NCBI RefSeq assembly: GCF_001761485.1
Contig: NC_090774.1
Location: 2,480,001 to 2,544,000 of the forward strand
Direction: 5' to 3'
DNA from: Yarrowia lipolytica
Taxonomy: Eukaryota > Ascomycota > Dipodascomycetes > Dipodascales
DNA length: 64,000 nt
The notes beneath the pieces were generated by a model. The model saw only the letters and a list, made by a program, of their open reading frames with translations, was not told the origin of the DNA and made no database searches. Position 1 is the stretch's first letter, and the number at the start of each line of letters is the position of its first letter. The position numbers and the translations under genes are program-made. Below, piece by piece: positions 22,601-33,242 of this stretch.

Positions 22601-22766
22601 CACATGCCACTCTATCACGATAGTGATATGGCGACTTCTCCTGATAAGCGAGTCGAGCGTGGTTCCCAAAATAGCAGCGACGACAACGACGGTGATGCGA
22701 GGTTCTGGGACCTCTGAATCCGCTGCCAAAGTCCTCGCCGTGTCCTCCTCCGTCGGAATACTCACT
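16631..22766 (-). CDS. FKS1: 1,3-beta-D-glucan synthase catalytic subunit (start codon split by intron)
   Basis: 1934 residues. The frame is open to 22477 but starts there with GTG. Just upstream of SYDYNYDY lies a CTAACGCAG acceptor ending at 22435, and a GTGAGT donor at 22765 follows an A. Joining gives A|TG TCA TAC, that is MSYDYNYDY. In exon 1 the same frame has TGA a few codons upstream, so no longer protein is possible by this route. Seen: a Tyr/Gln/Gly-rich cytosolic N-terminus with YNQGY repeats (~residues 110-150), the FKS1 domain 1 region ([17 protein letters not shown]), clusters of membrane spans, and the large GT48 domain ([29 protein letters not shown]). Hot spot 1, [11 protein letters not shown], is intact near residue 664; hot spot 2 reads DWIRRCVL near 1386. 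Known role: UDP-glucose to wall 1,3-beta-glucan at the plasma membrane, activated by Rho1. Confidence 0.95.
22435..22765 (-). other. FKS1 intron, 331 nt, inside the ATG
   Basis: Donor GTGAGT at 22765, acceptor CTAACGCAG ending at 22435. It separates the A from the TG of the start codon. No C/D-box snoRNA motif was found in it by eye. Confidence 0.75.
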
Positions 22767-25700
22767 TAACCACGAATTTCAAATTGCCCGCGACAAGTGC
22801 AACAGTGAAGAATCAGAGTCGTGAAAGGAAAGAAAATCTCAAGAGATGGGAATAAAGGCACACCATATCCGAAATTCCCAAGGAGCAAACTGAAACTAGT
22901 TTAGACGCACAAAGCTTTTGAACCTTAGACGCGCAACCGAGATGGTTGAGGTGATACAACGAGACAGGCGGGCGGAAGCAGACCCTCGAGGGTAGGATTA
23001 TCACACTTGCTAGTTTGTATTTTGTCTCTCTTTTGTGTCTTTGGGTGTTTCAGCGGCCTGTTTTCGCCGCAAAGACCGCTACACATGCTGTCTACTCGAC
23101 GGCTCTACTTCTAGAAGCCCTTCCCCCTTAACTGCGACCACCCTCCTGCGCAACTTTGGGCGCGTGCTATTTGCGTTTCCCGTGCCGGCTCAAAGTAAAA
23201 TTTGCGTTCCTGGAATGAGCCGACGTGGCCGGCTGAAATTCCCAGCAAAAAAGGGCCGTAGAGAAGCAAGACGAGTGTATTTTGTAGGGACGAAGACGAG
23301 CGTTTGGTTTGGCTCATTTGTGTCGGTTCAGCCACGCGACAGCTCCGTGCTAATTACTCCTTCCTCGCAAGTAGCGCAAGCCCTGTCGTCCTGGGTGGGT
23401 GGGAGTGAGGGTCAGTCTCTCTCCCTTTCAGGTGCCAACTATACAGTGTCGACGGCTGTTAATTGATTTGGCGCATGGCTGGTGCGTGGTTGTACAGCGT
23501 AAATGGGTCTACAGAAGGAAGCAGGCAAACGGGAGATGGCTGCCGACACCGTTTAGACCGCCATTGCGTCGTCCCCCAAACACGCCCCATCTATCTTAGC
23601 TATCTCAGGCAAACACCCCGTCCTTCTCCTTTGGGATTGGCCAGGGTCTCTTTGGGTTGTGTCTTGGCCTTGACGCCCTTAACGTTTCAGAATTGCCTTG
23701 TTGCAACAAAGGTGGCGACACACACACACAGGCACCACTTAGTAATCCATGCACGCGCAACGTGGTGAATGTGCATACCCTTGTGCTGACAAGTACAGTA
23801 TGGAGTAGGCACGTAGGGCCTGGATTTTTATGGCAGAGGCTCCATGTTTGCTGTGGGCGCGATCCCCTCTCCGACACCAGCAGAGCCGCCGGTGGGGGGT
23901 TTCTGTCTCGTCCGCGGGCCCCCCACCACATTTCACGCTCATTTCCGCGCACCATTCCTGCCGGAAATGAAGACATACCAGGGCTATCAGCGCCGATCTG
24001 TGCCCAGTTGGGACCATCTAAATATAGCTCACAGGTAGGTTGGCTCCCAACTAAAACCGTAAATTGCAAATCTCAGCTCCGAAATATGGTTGAGGGGAAC
24101 GGGACTATCTGGCGGCGGAATGAAGGCAGAAACACATGTGATTGGCGTGCCGATGAGATCTCGTGTGGAATAGGGCAGTTTCAGGCACGCGTACCCCATT
24201 GCATGGGCTCTGTCAGGGGCCCAAAACACCGCCTGCTGCCTTTGATTGTGCTAACTTCTTTCCACATCTCCTCCTGCAGGGTCCACGTGACAAGACAGCC
24301 GACACACGTCTAGAAACGTCGGATTTGGGTTGATATTAACAGACAACAGACAATAAGAGTTACCCGGTGCTGTCGTACAATGAAGGGGGGTAGTGCGGTT
24401 ACCCGGTTGTGGGTGAGACAGTGGCCGACTGTGGGAATAAGTTACTCTACGTACAGTACTTGTAGTAATTAGATACAAGACTCACACTGGTGTGCTCAAT
24501 ATGGACCGCGCTAAATATGATCGTGTCCACCAACCCCCCATTTGCTTGCTAATCAACTGTGACATAGTATGCCCTGTTTTCGACAAAAAAAATTACTATA
24601 CTCGTACGGTACAAGTACTCGTATTGAGGCGCAATTATTTCTGTGCACCATATTTTTCTCGTCGCTATTATTGCTGTATAAATGTCTTTTCATCCATAGA
24701 TGAGGCATTAAACAGGGGGTCACAGTCATGTGCAATTTCGTCGTTGGCAAAGCCGGCGGCGGGCCAAAAGAAAAAGTCCACCTTTATACAGTGTGCGTGC
24801 GGTAATGGCGGTATAAACTGAACGGTTTCAGCGCAAGAACACATGGGTCTCGCTCCTATATTGGTGCTGCTCGTACATACCGTACACCATCAGTAGCACG
24901 ATATATCGCCAATAGCAAGGTCTAACTGTAGTGCCAGCTACTGTAGTGTACGTAGTCGTACAAGTACTCGTACCATGCTCGAAGGTTACTGTACAATAGT
25001 ACGGCCTCATCACCTTGTATGAATTGACCTCAACCCATGGACTCTCTTCTTGATGGCGTGGCATGATGTCTTCCCAATAAAGAACCATTTTGATCCATTG
25101 GGGCAACGCCCTGTTCAAGGCCCAACTATTGACGGCTTAGGCTCTGGCTCAGACTCAGTCTTTGCTTGCTTTGGTGGAGAAATTCGTCAGGAGCCAGCAA
25201 ATTTTTTTACCCCGAAATGTAAAAATAGAACTGCCACGCTAACCTGAGCAATACAGCAATACAAGCGGAGCAAGTGAGGGGAGAGGGGACGGGGCGATAG
25301 ACGATGAGCTGAGTTATTGGTGACGAGTTGCTGGCCATGTACGTACGGTATTTCTATTTGTCTCGGTTACCAGGGCACCGGTAGTCCGGTAGTCCAGGGC
25401 ACTCTAGACCAACGGCCAAATATAGGTCCCACATGCACAAGGCGTCAGAACAGGCGGAGAAAGGAGTCGTATTGGGATGAGTGCAGTTCAGGGTACCTTG
25501 GATCTGTGGAGTTCCTGCTGGCGCCAAGTCCAGCCTTCGGTGTAACGAGTACTACTTGTAACTTCTTGTAGCTGTGGTGGTATTTCAACATGGCCTGTAT
25601 CCATTGTCCACACGTATAGCCACATTTCAGTTCTTGCCCGAAGCCCTACTCTAACTCGCCTTTATGACCTTGAAGACTGAACATTCCGGCGATCTATAAT

Positions 25701-26327
25701 TAGTTGGTGGGACGTGCCTGGAAGCAATAGTATAGGTATTTGGACGACATGGCCAGTCATGTCCCCCAGTATCGCGCACAGATAATGCACGACCGCTCAA
25801 GCGCTGCAAATACCGACCCACACCTCCGCAAATAATACTGCCACGCCTGAAAAGACCCCTGTTTTAGCCTCCACTAAGCCTCGTCTCGCCAAACATTCAC
25901 CAGCAATAACAAAGTAGGCTCCACACGATAGAGTTTGGCGCTTGCGAACCTACTACTGTGTTAGGTCTAAAGACCCAGCCCAAGCATGGTCTAATGTAAG
26001 ACTAATGGGCACTGACGGGCGATGGGGGAGCTGCGACGAGTCCGCACGGACGCCCTTATATGAACCCCCATCACCATATCCGGTCCCACAACCCCTTAAT
26101 GGCCCGGTAAAACCATCTCTACATAACCACATCCCCACCACCCCTATTTTTATACACTGGGTTTGCCTGGTTGCCGGGACTCCTCTGTTATGTTAGGTTA
26201 AAACGCTCATGCTGCGGCAACCTTAGACAGTGAAGAGAATCTATTTGCAACCCAACCGACGCTTGTTCACCACCTTTTCCAACACCACCCACCAACCCCA
26301 TTCCCTCGCTAGAAAACGGCAGCCGCA
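22767..26327. other. 3.5 kb divergent FKS1-FLC promoter interval
   Basis: No supported gene. One 218-codon frame near 23657-24313 lacks family resemblance and runs through repeat-like text. Contents: a CA dinucleotide tract near 23718, dense GTAC words at 24596-24625 and 24946-24975, GC-rich inverted CGGCTCA/TGAGCCG arms near 23185-23225, and a TATA-like TTATATGAA near 26056, about 270 bp before the FLC start. Confidence 0.55.
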
Positions 26328-28631
26328 ATGAGAATCGCCGCCATACTGCTATGTTGGCTGGCGACGCTGGTGCTAGCTAAGGAGCGTCAGCTGTCGGCCG
26401 ACACGCTCGTCACCTGCATGCAAAACTCGTCCTTCACAGCCGACTTTTTCGACGTCAAGTTCTTTCCCGACAACAGAACCGTCGACTACAATATCCGGGC
26501 CAAGACTGACATTTCCGGCCGGGTCTACGCCACCCTGGACGTGTGGGCCTACGGATTCATGGCCTACTCCGTCAAGGTAGACCCCTGCACGAACGACAAG
26601 CTGCAACAGCTGTGTCCCATGTACCCCGGAAACATTGACCTGGAGTCCACTGCCACACTGTCCAAGCACGATGTGGACCAGATTCCCGGAGTGGGATTCA
26701 CCTTCCCCGATATCGATCTCATGATTGTGGGAAGTGTATACATGCTGGACACGGACAAACGTGTCGCCTGTATCGTCATCCAAATGACCAACGGCAAAAC
26801 CGTAGAGCACACTGCCGTCAAATGGGTCACCGCCTGCATTTCCGGTCTCGGGCTGCTGGTGGCTGCGTTTGCTGCCACCTTTGGAAACTCCATCACTGCC
26901 TCCCATATTGCAGCAAACTCCGTCTCTCTCTTCAACTACTTCCAGGCCACCGTCATTCTGACCATGCAGGCCGTGCCCCGAGTGCCCCCCATGGCTGCAG
27001 CATGGGCCCAAAACGTTGCCTGGTCTGTCGGTCTCATTCGAATCACCTTCATGCAGAAGATTTTCAGATGGTATATCCAGTCAACGGGCGGCAACCCCAC
27101 TCTCTACTTGACCCACAAGACCATTTCCATTCTGGTCCAGCGACGAAACCTGTTCGTCGAGCGCGTCACTCGACTTAACCCCGTGCTCGGAAAGGTCGTC
27201 AACCACATGTTCATGGCCACCTACGACGCCGCCTCCAACGTGTACAGAAACACTGACCGGTACACTCGTAACCTGGTCAGCTACCATCCCTCTGGTGTTC
27301 GAGCCCGTGACCTGGCACCTGACCACGTCATGAACCTGCTCTCCAAGCGAGCTCAGCTCGAGGATATCTCGCCCGAGTCCTCTTCCACCCTGCTGGTGCT
27401 CAGAGGTATTCTGCGAGTCATCTACGACGCTCACATCGAGCAGACCTCGGGAACCATCACGTCCTTCACCTTCTTTGTGCTGTTTGGCATTCTGCTGGGT
27501 ATCTGTTTCGGCGTCTTCAAGCTCTTCCAGCTGTGTCTGCAGCGAAAGCGAGGAGGAGAAGCCGCCCCCAACATGTACTATGGAGACAACTCCCAGCAGA
27601 AGGAGCATGACCAGGACGGATACAGACACGACTACTACGCCAGCTCGGAGAGACTGTTGCTGAAGGGAGCTCTTTCGCGAACCCTGCTGCTTTTCTGCCC
27701 CCAGCTACTCGTCTTCTCTCTGTGGGAGTTCTACACTCGAGACTCTGCTGCCGTCATTGTTCTGGCCTGCTTCTTCCTGGTGCTGACCCTCGGTGTTCTC
27801 TGCTTTGTGTGTTTCCGGGTCGTCTACTTTGCTCGAAAGTCGATTCGAGAACACAACACCCCTGCTTACCTGCTGTTCGGCAACCCCCGAATTCTCAATC
27901 GATACGGCTTCATGTATCTGCACTTTAACGCCAACCACTACTGGTACTGTGTGCTGCAGCTGGCCTACACTTTTGTCAAGGCTATTTTCATTGCTTATGG
28001 CCAGCAGTCTGGTAAGACCCAGGCAATGGCCATCTTTATCATTGAGCTCTTCTACTTTGCTCTGCTGTGCTGGCGAAAGCCGTACATGGACAAGCGAACT
28101 AACGCACTCAACATTGCCATTTCGCTTGTGACTCTGATCAACTCTTTTCTATTCACATTCTTTTCGCGCATCTACGGTCAGCCGGCGTCAGTGTCGTCGG
28201 TCATGGGCGTCATTTTCTTCATTCTTAACGCCGCCTTTTCGCTGGTGTTGTTGATCATTGTTATTGTCACTTGTACCATTGCCATCTTGTCCAAGAACCC
28301 CGACAAGCGATACCACCCCGCCAAGGACGACCGAGCCTACTTTATGCCTAACCAGGACGGTCTGCATGGTGACAACGAGTTCAACGCCCTCGGTAACGCT
28401 GCCCAGGAGGGCCACGATCTGCCTTTTGAGGAGGAGATCCGAGACAACGATGATAGCAACTCAATGCTGGGCGTTGAGACCAAGAGTAGCGATGATCTGA
28501 GCATGCAGCAGCAACTGCACCATAACAACCATAGTCGCCACAACATGCGTGACTCTTTCCGAGATTCTTTGCCTTCGGGTGCCTCGTTTGACTCCAGGGA
28601 TGCTCCCCAGCAGGAAACGAGAATTATTTAG
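26328..28631 (+). CDS. TRP-like membrane protein of the FLC (flavin carrier) family
   Basis: 767 residues. Seen: a signal peptide (MRIAAILLCWLATLVLA, cut near residue 17), a luminal ML-like domain with paired cysteines (residues ~18-165; CMQNSSF, DPCTNDKLQQLCPMYP), then at least eight membrane spans from ~168 to ~660 including AVKWVTACISGLGLLVAAFAA (as shorter overlapping segments), and an acidic and Gln/His-rich cytosolic tail. The domain order matches fungal TRP-like/FLC proteins (S. cerevisiae Flc1-3, S. pombe Pkd2). Known roles in the family: ER/plasma membrane transport linked to FAD import, calcium and wall maintenance; the transported species is not settled. The start is the only ATG before the signal peptide. 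It is divergent from FKS1. Confidence 0.88.
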   Translation: MRIAAILLCWLATLVLAKERQLSADTLVTCMQNSSFTADFFDVKFFPDNRTVDYNIRAKTDISGRVYATLDVWAYGFMAYSVKVDPCTNDKLQQLCPMYPGNIDLESTATLSKHDVDQIPGVGFTFPDIDLMIVGSVYMLDTDKRVACIVIQMTNGKTVEHTAVKWVTACISGLGLLVAAFAATFGNSITASHIAANSVSLFNYFQATVILTMQAVPRVPPMAAAWAQNVAWSVGLIRITFMQKIFRWYIQSTGGNPTLYLTHKTISILVQRRNLFVERVTRLNPVLGKVVNHMFMATYDAASNVYRNTDRYTRNLVSYHPSGVRARDLAPDHVMNLLSKRAQLEDISPESSSTLLVLRGILRVIYDAHIEQTSGTITSFTFFVLFGILLGICFGVFKLFQLCLQRKRGGEAAPNMYYGDNSQQKEHDQDGYRHDYYASSERLLLKGALSRTLLLFCPQLLVFSLWEFYTRDSAAVIVLACFFLVLTLGVLCFVCFRVVYFARKSIREHNTPAYLLFGNPRILNRYGFMYLHFNANHYWYCVLQLAYTFVKAIFIAYGQQSGKTQAMAIFIIELFYFALLCWRKPYMDKRTNALNIAISLVTLINSFLFTFFSRIYGQPASVSSVMGVIFFILNAAFSLVLLIIVIVTCTIAILSKNPDKRYHPAKDDRAYFMPNQDGLHGDNEFNALGNAAQEGHDLPFEEEIRDNDDSNSMLGVETKSSDDLSMQQQLHHNNHSRHNMRDSFRDSLPSGASFDSRDAPQQETRII

Positions 28632-29726
28632 CATAATAGATTGAGATTTTTATTGTATACAATGTTTTTAATTGATGTGTGCGTGGAAGTAGACATGGTG
28701 AGTAATGATCGAGGTATGAGTACTTGTAGTCGCAGTGAAATGGTGCCATTAGGTCGTTGCTTGTTGGGTGGAATGTCCACTGAATGTTTGGTCAGTATGG
28801 GGGTAAAAAGGTGACTGGCACTGGGAAATATAACAATAAGGAGGACATACACACATGTATCGATTATATTGACTCCCGTTCTCGATCGACATTTGTAACT
28901 ACAGTACAAGTAGCTCTATCAGTAGAGATTGCATTATCCACGCTTGGAAGTATCGCATGTGATAATTGCTTTGGTCTATGAAAGTAGTTTGTGCCTCGTT
29001 TCTATGGAGATTACTGGTTGTATGAGTTGTCTTCATGTTGTCTCTGGACATGGTGGGTGGTTCGAGGTGGATGGTTCAAGGTATGTGTCTTCATGGTCTG
29101 GATGTGTCTGTTGTACTTCTGGAGTCCTCCGAAACAAGAGTGCTTGTCATTTGTATTGAATAAGTCCTTTCTCTTTAAAGGGATCATTCATTTGCAAGTG
29201 CTTCCTTGCTGTGGACGTAAGACTTCGCGTACAGTACTCTGGTCAAGGTGGACTGCCATGGCTTCTATCGATTTACAATGACTACGGTTATATGAAAGTA
29301 AATCTTCCAGGGAGAGATATTGCGAGCTGTGTTGCTTCTGTGGGGTGTGTTTGCCCGGCATTGATCTGACACGTTCCCACGTGTCTCTCGTTCTACTCTG
29401 ACTCCCTCAATGAACCCGACGACAGACAGTGAACGCTCCAACTGCGGTTCAACTGTGCTGCCGGAACAGGAGTGATGATAACGTGAGAGAGAGCGACAGA
29501 GGGAGGGAAAGTGCTGTTCGTGTAAGTAATTGTCAAAAACTGGACCATGTGTCTTAGACAAGTTACTCCCCTTTTTTTCTTACATTCTGGCTAGCTTCCC
29601 TTACCTTTACTGTAGTCACCTTCCACCCCCACTATCATGCATTCCACCATCAAACTCCGAAGGTAATATTTGCATCCGGTGTTTCTGCAGTGGATTTTCA
29701 GTGTGCAACGTCTCAACAACCACACC
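28632..29726. other. Intergenic region FLC to single-span protein gene
   Basis: 1.1 kb with the FLC 3' end and the promoter of the next gene. A GTAC word is present near 28900 (ACTACAGTACAAGTAG). Small frames show no family resemblance. Confidence 0.55.
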
Positions 29727-30398
29727 ATGAGCAACCCCAAACCGCGAGCTCCGTTCAACCCGTTCGATCCCACGGAGGCCCGGCCTCCTCAGGGCTACCC
29801 CAGTGAATATCTGGCGCCCACCGAGCCCCGAGGCTGGTCCAAAACGCCCAAGGATGCGTCCAAGTACGAACAGGCCCGAGCGGTCATGCGTCAGATCAAA
29901 TACGACCCGCGGCCACCAAGCGAAAAGTACCCAGGCCAATTCAAGAAGCTGAGACGAGTCAACACGTCAGAAGGGTTCATGCGAGGCATCAAGCTGACCG
30001 GCAAGGTGCTGACGGTGTCTGTGTTAGGCTATGGAGTGTTTTTCATGAAGTGGGATAACGGCTACGAAAACGTCTTCAGTCCCTTCTACAGAGCCCGGAT
30101 CCGACTCAAGGGCTTTCTCACTGGCTCGCTGACCGAACAAGAGCAGCAGGATCTCATTGTCAAGGAGAGAGGATACACCAAGCTGGCATCTCAGGGACAC
30201 AACCCCGTCATGCCAGGAGGTAACCCCGGCCACGTGACCAAGGAGGTGGCCGATCTTGTTTACGAGCGACCTCAGCAACGACACATGGTCGCTGCCGAGA
30301 AGAAGCTGTTGGCCCGAGAGGAGGCCATCCTTCGAGCTGTGGACATTGCTGAGGCTGAGATGGCCAAGAAGAACACGGAGAAGAAGGGATGGTGGTAG
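29727..30398 (+). CDS. Unrecognised single-membrane-span protein
   Basis: 223 residues from MSNPKPRAPFNPFDP, the first ATG in frame. I do not recognise the family. Seen: a Pro-rich, charged N-terminus of about 85 residues with no signal peptide, one hydrophobic span (GKVLTVSVLGYGVFFM, ~residues 94-110), a loop WDNGYENVFSPFYRARIRL, a Gly/Pro segment (NPVMPGGNPGH), and a helical Glu/Ala/Lys-rich C-terminus ending KKGWW. Codon use is like its neighbours (CGA for Arg), so it looks like a real conserved gene. The topology, with a soluble basic N-terminus, one span and a charged helix, would suit a mitochondrial inner-membrane or ER protein, but this is inference only. Confidence 0.7.
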   Translation: MSNPKPRAPFNPFDPTEARPPQGYPSEYLAPTEPRGWSKTPKDASKYEQARAVMRQIKYDPRPPSEKYPGQFKKLRRVNTSEGFMRGIKLTGKVLTVSVLGYGVFFMKWDNGYENVFSPFYRARIRLKGFLTGSLTEQEQQDLIVKERGYTKLASQGHNPVMPGGNPGHVTKEVADLVYERPQQRHMVAAEKKLLAREEAILRAVDIAEAEMAKKNTEKKGWW

Positions 30399-32513
30399 AA
30401 CAAGAAGTTGGGGGGGGACGTATGTATATAGAGGGACTATAGTGGGTGAAATGTATCGGCTTTTTATGGAATGTTGGTTGTAGTACGTGTTTGAGATTTG
30501 ATGCTTTGAATCGCCACAGGTTATGAGGAGCTGGCAGGTATATGGCTGCATGAGTAAGCAATCGGTTGGTTGGGAGAGTTGAATAGACAGTATATGGGAG
30601 TCTATAGGGGTGGCTGGTACTTGTACAAGTATGACGGTCCATGGACAGATATTATTTCCGAGTAAGTGAGCATCACTCTGCCCCGTCCAGCACGCCATTC
30701 CCGACCCAGACACTCGTACCCGTACAACACTTGTACCTACATTCTTTCATACCGACTCAATTCTGACTGAGGCACGATGTCCCTCCCCAACTCGTGCTGC
30801 AATTAGTTTAAGTCTCAACAAAAGCGGCTAATTTAGTGGATATAAAATCGAGTCAGAGGTGGTTCGGACGGCACACTAGCGAACTACGATGCAGTGTACA
30901 TGCTCATGGCCGGTATGGCCGGATCGCACTTTGGTCACATGCCCAGAGTTGTCTTTTCTTTTTATGTGGTTGGTCTGACACGCGCCCCAGATGCGCCCCC
31001 AGACGGCAACGGCTCTTGGGCCATGTGCCGGTCCTTTTTTTCCCGACTCTTCGCCAGATGCATATGTTCGTTATACAGGTGGGTCCCCAGATCTGAGCAT
31101 CATTGACAAGGACACGTCATGTGGAGAGAGGGTGGAGTGCGGATAGGATCCTAGCAGACCAGTCTGTAGCCGTCCATCTGCACATCCAACGTCAAGTGTT
31201 ATCATTAGTCGCGTTTGGACAACTTCTGCTTTATATTATACGAGAGCTGCTTCCAGCTGAGTCGCGAAACGACGCCAATTCGCCAACTTTTAGAGATGAA
31301 TATGAATGGTTGAGTTTACGTGGACGTGGAGTGAAAGGATGAGAGACGAGCAGGAATAACGTGAGCAAAGTGCGTACAGTACAAGATACAAGTACCACTC
31401 CATGAGCAACGTGCTATCAAACACACCATGGTGTCCTGCCACCACTTCAATGGCAACTATTCGTCATATCTCATCATACTGGCGTCGGCAACTGTAATCT
31501 GATTGCTGGAAATACATGGCCAAGATTTGACTGTAGCAGAACACAGCAACAGCAGAGGGGGTAATAGACAGGCCAGTACTCGTACTGACACGCCCATTAA
31601 CAAGTCAACATGACCAGTTATACACACAAAGCCCCGAGTGTCTCCTTGTGACTCCACTTGCGGCTCTACACTAGATGTTCCTGTCTGGAATTATCGCATT
31701 CATCTACAGTAACACTGCCAAGACTTGTAATATGACAAGAAGGCAAGTCAAGGCGTGTCAAAGACATGCGGCTTCTGGAGAAGAAGTGTTCGATACAAGT
31801 GCAGACAGGACGACATGTTCGGGCGCTACAATTGGTCGAGATTCGGTACAAGTATTCGGTACTCGTGATGTGGCGTGGTGGTGGCGTGCTACCGCGGGCA
31901 TTCCGTGCCTGTCTAACTCCGAAATAATGTCTTACCCTACTTGGTGCCTCTCCCAAGCGCCTCTTGCAGACGAAGTGAAAGGCTCTGTCTGGACTGGTCA
32001 GCCAAACGGCGGTTGCAAAATAAAGTTAGTTTTTCGCTGTGAAATGTGAGCAAGTCAGTGCCGTGTGTGGAGGGAGGGGCTGTAGAATAGCGTGAATGGA
32101 GCCATTTGAGCGCGAGATCGACCACCAGAAAGCTTGGAACACGGAGTTGAAGATCTGCCCGGCCTGTCCTGCCCCAGCCCCGGTCTTTAGCGCGGGTATC
32201 CACTCCCCACTAACGTGCCGTTTGATTCCGTAGACCCCCGTTTGGGAGATTGGGGTTAGGGCACATGAGTTATGCGGCTGTGGAAAAAATCCCAGCACTC
32301 TCTCATAGGGCTACATCTGAAGGTTAGCAAGAACACACGTCGCAACACGACCCTTTTCTCTCCCCCATAATCGTCTGGCTTCCAGATTCTCTTTGCATTG
32401 TCACGGAACTGACGCAATAGCGCCTGGACTCATAAAGCCACGTCATCAACAACAACAGTCGCCACCTGTGTTACATTAGTTTGCCTCACAACACCCAGTC
32501 CTTGTCACGCCTC

Positions 32514-32520
32514 TGACTCA
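32514..32520. promoter_or_regulatory. Gcn4/AP-1-type site TGACTCA
   Basis: Exact bZIP consensus, about 720 bp upstream of the PCL5 ATG. In S. cerevisiae and Candida albicans PCL5 is a Gcn4 target, which makes the match plausible. Confidence 0.55.
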
Positions 32521-32895
32521 CATTCGAGCTCAACTCAACCTGAGCCATCACCACACCACGCCCGTCGCATAGACACACTTTGAAACCCCTCCTACCTTCT
32601 CCAACGACCTTACACACCCTACACCGAACCCGCTACGCCAGAAAAATGTCCGTTTTTATCACCATTGTGGTGGTTTAGAGAACTCGGACGCTTGAAGTTA
32701 ACAAGGAAGAACACGTGACCGACATCCCACTGTTCTGCCTGCGAAAGCACAGCCGGCAAAGCACACAGACGACAAGGACAAGAACATCTCTTTGATTTTT
32801 ATTTGTCCCCCTCATTTCCCAGTCAATTTTCTGAGTCCTACTTTTTCCCAAGGTCCCACTAAATTAACTTCTTCCCAACACCCGCTCAGCTGCTG

Positions 32896-32902
32896 TGAGT
32901 CA
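32896..32902. promoter_or_regulatory. Gcn4/AP-1-type site TGAGTCA
   Basis: Exact bZIP consensus in the palindromic context GTGAGTCAC, about 340 bp upstream of the PCL5 ATG. A Yap-like TGACTAA follows at 32922-32928. Confidence 0.6.
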
Positions 32903-33242
32903 CCACACATTTAAGCTCAGTGACTAACCGACTCGGTCTGCACAGCGTGCATAAAGCCCATTATCAGAGTCACTCCACACCCACAGCCTTCACACAGCTT
33001 CCTCTGCCTCAAGCACGCCACCGATCTCGCTCGGGAAAACCTAGTCTTGATAAGAGTCACTATCGCATCAGATAGTAACTATATCTAGTCTAAAGTCCCC
33101 GGACCTTCTTCCTTGGGCGTGGCAGAGCTAGTGGTCACACATTCGTGTCGCTGCTCATCTACAACAACGTACAACAGCTACTACACCAGCTACACCAGTT
33201 TCAACAACACTCTCACCAACTCTTCTATTTATATTTTGCATC

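Larger units (their letters stand above)
30399..33242. other. 2.8 kb interval upstream of PCL5
   Basis: No supported gene. Contents: a perfect 14-bp palindrome TACTTGTACAAGTA (30618-30631), GTAC words near 30715-30735 and 31840-31865, two Gcn4-type boxes (32514-32520, 32896-32902), a CACGTG near 32712, and a CA/CT-rich leader just before the PCL5 ATG. A ten-codon ORF (MSVFITIVVV) begins at 32646 and could be a uORF if transcription starts far upstream. Confidence 0.55.

Noticed and set aside
23657-24313. 218-codon frame in the FKS1-FLC gap
   Set aside because: Cys/His/Pro-rich translation without domain pattern, start context or host-like codon use; probably chance in GC-rich DNA.
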